From contig CAZGJQ010000035.1 in assembly GCA_964525815.1 (NCBI GenBank), positions 1-18,321 of the forward strand: a stretch of 18,321 bases of DNA. The letters run 5' to 3'. This document shows positions 15,233-18,321 of this stretch, piece by piece. Under the pieces are notes generated by a model that saw only the letters and a program-made list of their open reading frames with translations, was not told the origin of the DNA and made no database searches. Positions within the stretch are counted from its first letter, which is position 1, and each line of letters starts with the position of its first letter. A program made the translations under genes and the position numbers. The DNA comes from UBA1049 sp964525815 (GTDB lineage Bacteria; Bacillota; Clostridia; Oscillospirales; CAG-382).

Positions 15233-16153
15233 TCAACCAGCGTCCTTAAACATCGTGACAGCTCTTGACCAATCGTTCGGATAGGTAATCTGCCTTAGCT
15301 GATATGTGTCATAGGTGAAAAGAATATCGATGTATTCGTCAATATCCGCAAGACTTACATTAGTAACATTTCTAACATGGTTCCACAGCTTATATGGAGC
15401 GGTGCTGTTTTTTGTCCCCGAATTTGTAAAAAACTGGGTGAAAACCGTTTCGTAGAGCTGCTTGGTCATGACATGATACTCGCTTTTATCGGGGTTGGGG
15501 TTGTAGTTCATCAAATTTTCCACAAGCTCCCCGTCCAGCATATTCCTGCCCTGCGGTATCACTATATAGCACTCTTCCGGTATTTCGCTGCCGGGTACTC
15601 CTTCGTATTCCTCCTCAAACTCGGGATCAAGATACCTTATTTCCCGGCTAATATCTATATATGGGTCATTCATCTGCTCCACAATAGCCTTGAGCTCCTC
15701 CATACCCAAAACGGTATAAAACTCAACATCCATCCCGGTCAGAGCGGAGGCCTTGCTCAGTATTCTCTCTCCCTCAAGACGGGGAAGCAGATACTTGAGA
15801 GGAACATCCTCGCCCACATCATTTCCGACCTTAGTTTCGGCAGGAATATAACAGTAGGTGAAGCTGCGAGCCCCCTCGTTTATTCGAAAATATATAATAC
15901 TTGCGGCCAAACCGTCGGCGGCTCTTCCTACCATAAACGCCGTCATAGTCTTTCCGTCTACGACTACGTCCTCACTCTCGTCTCCCGAATTGTCGTTGGA
16001 TTCGGTGTCCGAAGTGTCGTCCGACTCAATATCGGAGATATCCGACTGGGTTATGCTTGCAAGAGCCGGATATACAATCTTCCATCCTACAAACCCGAAT
16101 ACCAGAAGAGATACTATAAAGGTAATAAAAAAGTTCCTGAACGCACTCGACAA
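15233..16153 (-). CDS. LytR-CpsA-Psr-like membrane protein lacking key arginine
   Basis: The 306-residue product has an N-terminal membrane helix (about 8-30), a very acidic Ser/Asp/Glu linker (about 38-62) and an extracellular domain whose strand order resembles LCP proteins. LCP enzymes ligate wall polymers to peptidoglycan. The region SIIYFRINEGARSFTYCYIPAET (85-107) aligns by eye with the LCP pattern ending in IPRDT, but the arginine is Ala. MDVEFYTVLGMEELKAIVEQM (141-161) and MLDGELVENLMNY match later LCP blocks. The loss of the pyrophosphate-binding arginine suggests altered or absent ligase activity. Start is TTG 16153 with AAGGAGG nine bases ahead. It precedes metY by 24 bases. The family assignment is moderate, resting on pattern reading. 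Confidence 0.6.
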   Translation of the reverse strand: MSSAFRNFFITFIVSLLVFGFVGWKIVYPALASITQSDISDIESDDTSDTESNDNSGDESEDVVVDGKTMTAFMVGRAADGLAASIIYFRINEGARSFTYCYIPAETKVGNDVGEDVPLKYLLPRLEGERILSKASALTGMDVEFYTVLGMEELKAIVEQMNDPYIDISREIRYLDPEFEEEYEGVPGSEIPEECYIVIPQGRNMLDGELVENLMNYNPNPDKSEYHVMTKQLYETVFTQFFTNSGTKNSTAPYKLWNHVRNVTNVSLADIDEYIDILFTYDTYQLRQITYPNDWSRAVTMFKDAG

Positions 16154-16280
16154 AGCTCAGCGCCTCCTTAAATTGCAATAAATTAATGTTGATTTTACGA
16201 TTAGACTCATATTTTTCAAGTTAATTTGTGGAATTTCCATTGCTGTTTTATATAAAAAGCTGTGTTGCATAGGATTTTTA

Positions 16281-16309
16281 ATTATACATTATTTATATGT
16301 GTTTGTCAA
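16281..16309 (-). promoter_or_regulatory. Perfect consensus promoter for the LCP-like / metY pair
   Basis: On the minus strand TTGACA (16309-16304) and TATAAT (16286-16281) match consensus at all twelve positions with a 17-base spacer. Transcription would start near 16274, giving an AT-rich leader of about 120 nt before TTG 16153, in which I see no strong hairpin. Confidence 0.85.
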
Positions 16310-16386
16310 ACGAATATTGTTAATCTTTATATACTTGACCATAACAAATCACTCCGGTAATGCTCGATGCTCTTCGGTGCAGTAGC

Positions 16387-16415
16387 TTGACATTTTCATA
16401 TTTATATAATATAAT
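16387..16415 (+). promoter_or_regulatory. Perfect consensus promoter for the binding lipoprotein / uppP pair
   Basis: TTGACA (16387-16392) and TATAAT (16410-16415) match consensus at all twelve positions with 17 bases between them. It faces away from the leftward promoter 78 bases to its left. The remaining gap of 16154-16545 holds only these two promoters, AT-rich leader sequence and a T-rich tract at about 16459-16482. Confidence 0.85.
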
Positions 16416-16545
16416 ACCAAATATAACATGTAAAAAAACGAAAAACATGCGGATTTTTATATATTTGTTTTTTTGTTTTTTTTGTGCTCAGCAGGGCTGT
16501 AAGCAAATACTATTAAGAATAACTACAAGGAGATTTTTGCCCTCT

Positions 16546-18006
16546 ATGAAAAGGTTAATAAGTGTTTTTTTTGTTGTAGTGCTTTGTTTATCCGTTTTTG
16601 CGGGATGCAACGGAGATACGCCTGAGGAAAGCGACAATTCCGAAACAAGCGAGGTCAGTCTCGTTGAAAAGGACATGGAGGGCAGAGAGTTCCGGGTGCT
16701 GTCCTGGGACTTCGGCTACGGCTCAAAGTCCATACTCGGGTTTACGGGTGAGGTAATAACCAACAGAGAGGAGAAGGATTATTCCTCGGTGGATGTTGCC
16801 AAGGCGGAGGTTAGGAACAAGGTTGAAGAGGATTACAACTGCACCATAGCAGGCACAGTATACGGCGGTAACCGCACGGAATTCATGGATCTTATAAGAA
16901 ACATGGTTCTTACCGGAACCAACGACTATGATGTAATATTTGATGCCTACACATACCTTGCATCAATGGTTGTGGACGACTATCTCTATGACCTTAATAC
17001 AATCCCCACAATAGATTTTACCAATGAGTGGTGGGACCAAAATGCCAGAGAAGAGCTCTCCCTGTTTAACAGGCTCTACTTTATGTGTGGAGACATAAAC
17101 ACCTATGACAATGACGGAACCTGGAGCATGCTGTTTAACAAGACCATGCTAATGGATCTAAATCTGGATATTGACCCCTATCAGATGGTCAGGGACGATG
17201 AGTGGACCTTCGACAGATTCGTTGAGATTTGTAAAAGCGGCATAACCATGGACAGCAACGGGGACGGTGTCCTTGACGAGCTTGATACCTGGGCGTTCGG
17301 CACCGAGACCTACAACATATATGTTCATGTATTATCTGGCGGAAACAAGATTGTAAAAAAGGACGGCAACGATATACCCGAGTTTACCGTACAAAACGAG
17401 AGCACCTACAATGCGCTCTCAAAAATACTGGACTTCTATTTGGATTCCTCTACGGTAATGGTGGGCAATGCGCCCCCCTACACAAACAAAGGGTTCCCCA
17501 ATGTCTGGGAGGCAACCGTTCACAGAGCCTTTATAGAGGGACGAGAGCTGTTCTATATGTGCGGGCTTATTAATGTTCCCTCCTTCAGAGAGATGGAGGA
17601 TGATTTCGGAATACTGCCAATACCTAAGCTAAACGATGGGCAGGAGAGCTATTATCATACCGTGTCAATCGGTAATATGACCGCTCTTGCTCTACCAAAG
17701 AACGTACTTGCGGTTGATGATGTCGGAATCATTTTAGAAGCGCTCGGAAAATACTCCTTGGAGATTCTTACCCCCACATATTATGATATTCAGCTTAAAT
17801 ACAGGGATACCCGAGACGAGGAGAGCAGCGAAATGCTTGATATTATATTCGCAAGCCGCACCTTTGACTTGGGAGCAGCGTTCAACTGGGGAGGCACCCT
17901 TTCGGAGTATATAAAAATGGACAGAAACTTTGTTTCCCGTTTTGACTCGATAATGTCCTCCGCTGAAGCGGACTTGTTGGAAACTCTTAACAGAATATCC
18001 GAGTAA
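16546..18006 (+). CDS. Extracellular solute-binding lipoprotein (ABC transporter substrate-binding type)
   Basis: The 486-residue lipoprotein probably captures a sugar or similar solute for ABC import. It starts with a signal peptide ending in the lipobox VFAGC (C21), where lipid would be attached. An acidic linker follows (about 24-47), and then a two-lobed binding fold typical of clostridial family-1-like sugar-binding proteins (GDINTYDNDGTWSMLFNK, about 182-199). A calcium-loop-like DSNGDGVLDELD lies at 236-247. ATG 16546 is chosen for the signal peptide; AAGGAG lies 13 bases upstream, and an in-frame TTG at 16537 is closer (4 bases). No permease or ATPase gene is adjacent in the window; uppP follows 21 bases later. 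The ligand is unknown. Confidence 0.88.
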   Translation: MKRLISVFFVVVLCLSVFAGCNGDTPEESDNSETSEVSLVEKDMEGREFRVLSWDFGYGSKSILGFTGEVITNREEKDYSSVDVAKAEVRNKVEEDYNCTIAGTVYGGNRTEFMDLIRNMVLTGTNDYDVIFDAYTYLASMVVDDYLYDLNTIPTIDFTNEWWDQNAREELSLFNRLYFMCGDINTYDNDGTWSMLFNKTMLMDLNLDIDPYQMVRDDEWTFDRFVEICKSGITMDSNGDGVLDELDTWAFGTETYNIYVHVLSGGNKIVKKDGNDIPEFTVQNESTYNALSKILDFYLDSSTVMVGNAPPYTNKGFPNVWEATVHRAFIEGRELFYMCGLINVPSFREMEDDFGILPIPKLNDGQESYYHTVSIGNMTALALPKNVLAVDDVGIILEALGKYSLEILTPTYYDIQLKYRDTRDEESSEMLDIIFASRTFDLGAAFNWGGTLSEYIKMDRNFVSRFDSIMSSAEADLLETLNRISE

Positions 18007-18027
18007 AAGTACGAAAGGATTCATCAT

Positions 18028-18321
18028 ATGACTTCACTGGAAGCGATTATCTACGGTATTGTGCAGGGTATTACCGAGTTCCTGCCCGTTTCAAGCTCCG
18101 GACACCTGGCGCTTGCCCATAACTTTTTCGGAGTAGAGGGGGAAAGCAACATCGGGTTTGTGGTGCTTTTACATCTCGCAACCCTGTTTGCGGTCTTTTT
18201 TGTGTATTACAAGGAAGTATTTTTGATTATAAAAAGCTTCTTTACATTATTGGCAAAATTGTTCACGGGCAGAATAAATCAAGGGCTCTCATATGGCGAA
18301 AAGCTGTTCTTAATGCTTGTG
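18028..18321 (+). CDS. uppP: Undecaprenyl-diphosphatase, 5' part (runs off window)
   Basis: UppP (BacA) is an integral membrane phosphatase that converts undecaprenyl diphosphate to the monophosphate lipid carrier for wall synthesis; extra copies give bacitracin tolerance. The first 98 residues are visible. The signature QGITEFLPVSSSGHLAL (13-29), including catalytic E17, is intact, followed by a membrane segment around LLHLATLFAVFFVYY. The second conserved motif (PGxSRSxxT) lies beyond the window edge. ATG 18028 has AAAGGA eight bases upstream. It is 21 bases after the lipoprotein gene with no terminator between, so it is likely co-transcribed. No stop is reached before the right edge. Confidence 0.95.
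   Translation, partial: MTSLEAIIYGIVQGITEFLPVSSSGHLALAHNFFGVEGESNIGFVVLLHLATLFAVFFVYYKEVFLIIKSFFTLLAKLFTGRINQGLSYGEKLFLMLV

Noticed and set aside
16447..16545. In-frame upstream extension of the binding lipoprotein (ATG 16447) with a second hydrophobic stretch
   Set aside because: There is no ribosome binding site before 16447, and the extension would bury the clear signal peptide and lipobox that begin at ATG 16546. The T-rich tract explains the apparent hydrophobic residues.

Overview
The window looks like chromosomal DNA of a Gram-positive, clostridial-type bacterium, probably an Oscillospiraceae/Ruminococcaceae-like member of the Clostridia. This is inferred from a DnaD-domain primosome protein next to a DnaC/DnaI-like loader, a glutamate racemase followed by a DUF1934 protein, consensus sigma-A promoters, strong purine-rich ribosome binding sites, TTG starts, a lipoprotein binding protein and a type I dockerin. 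No tRNA, rRNA, CRISPR array, transposase or integrase was seen.

Layout. (1) Positions 1-3300 hold a tight plus-strand housekeeping run: the 3' end of murI, a DUF1934 protein, a DnaD-like protein, a DnaC-like helicase loader ATPase and RNase HI. A Gln/Pro-rich two-helix membrane protein follows from its own promoter. (2) Positions about 3780-7200 are an accessory-looking block. It has a DUF3795-methyltransferase fusion that has lost its proper 5' end, then a strong promoter with a roughly 276-nt leader. That leader ends in an intrinsic terminator just before the ribosome binding site of a three-gene overlapping operon: tandem GNAT acetyltransferase, small ParB-like protein and SpoU/TrmH-type RNA methyltransferase. 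(3) A 12-bp-stem terminator separates this from a minus-strand pair: a TrmN6-like methyltransferase and a 1838-residue surface subtilase (peptidase, Ig-like repeats, propeller-like region, Big_2, dockerin, cohesin-like and cadherin-like modules, C-terminal membrane anchor). (4) Also on the minus strand are a two-cluster ferredoxin with its own promoter and terminator, and a pair made of a degenerate LytR-CpsA-Psr-like membrane protein and O-acetylhomoserine sulfhydrylase. (5) From a divergent region with two perfect TTGACA-17-TATAAT promoters, a solute-binding lipoprotein and the start of uppP run rightward to the window edge.

The most interesting candidate system is the leader-controlled GNAT / ParB-like / SpoU methyltransferase operon (4722-7256). 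Its terminator sits at the mouth of the first gene, short leader ORFs lie upstream, and the operon encodes two modification enzymes. This is the layout expected of an inducible, possibly antibiotic-responsive, operon. The sequence shows the architecture directly; the inducer and the biological role are inference.
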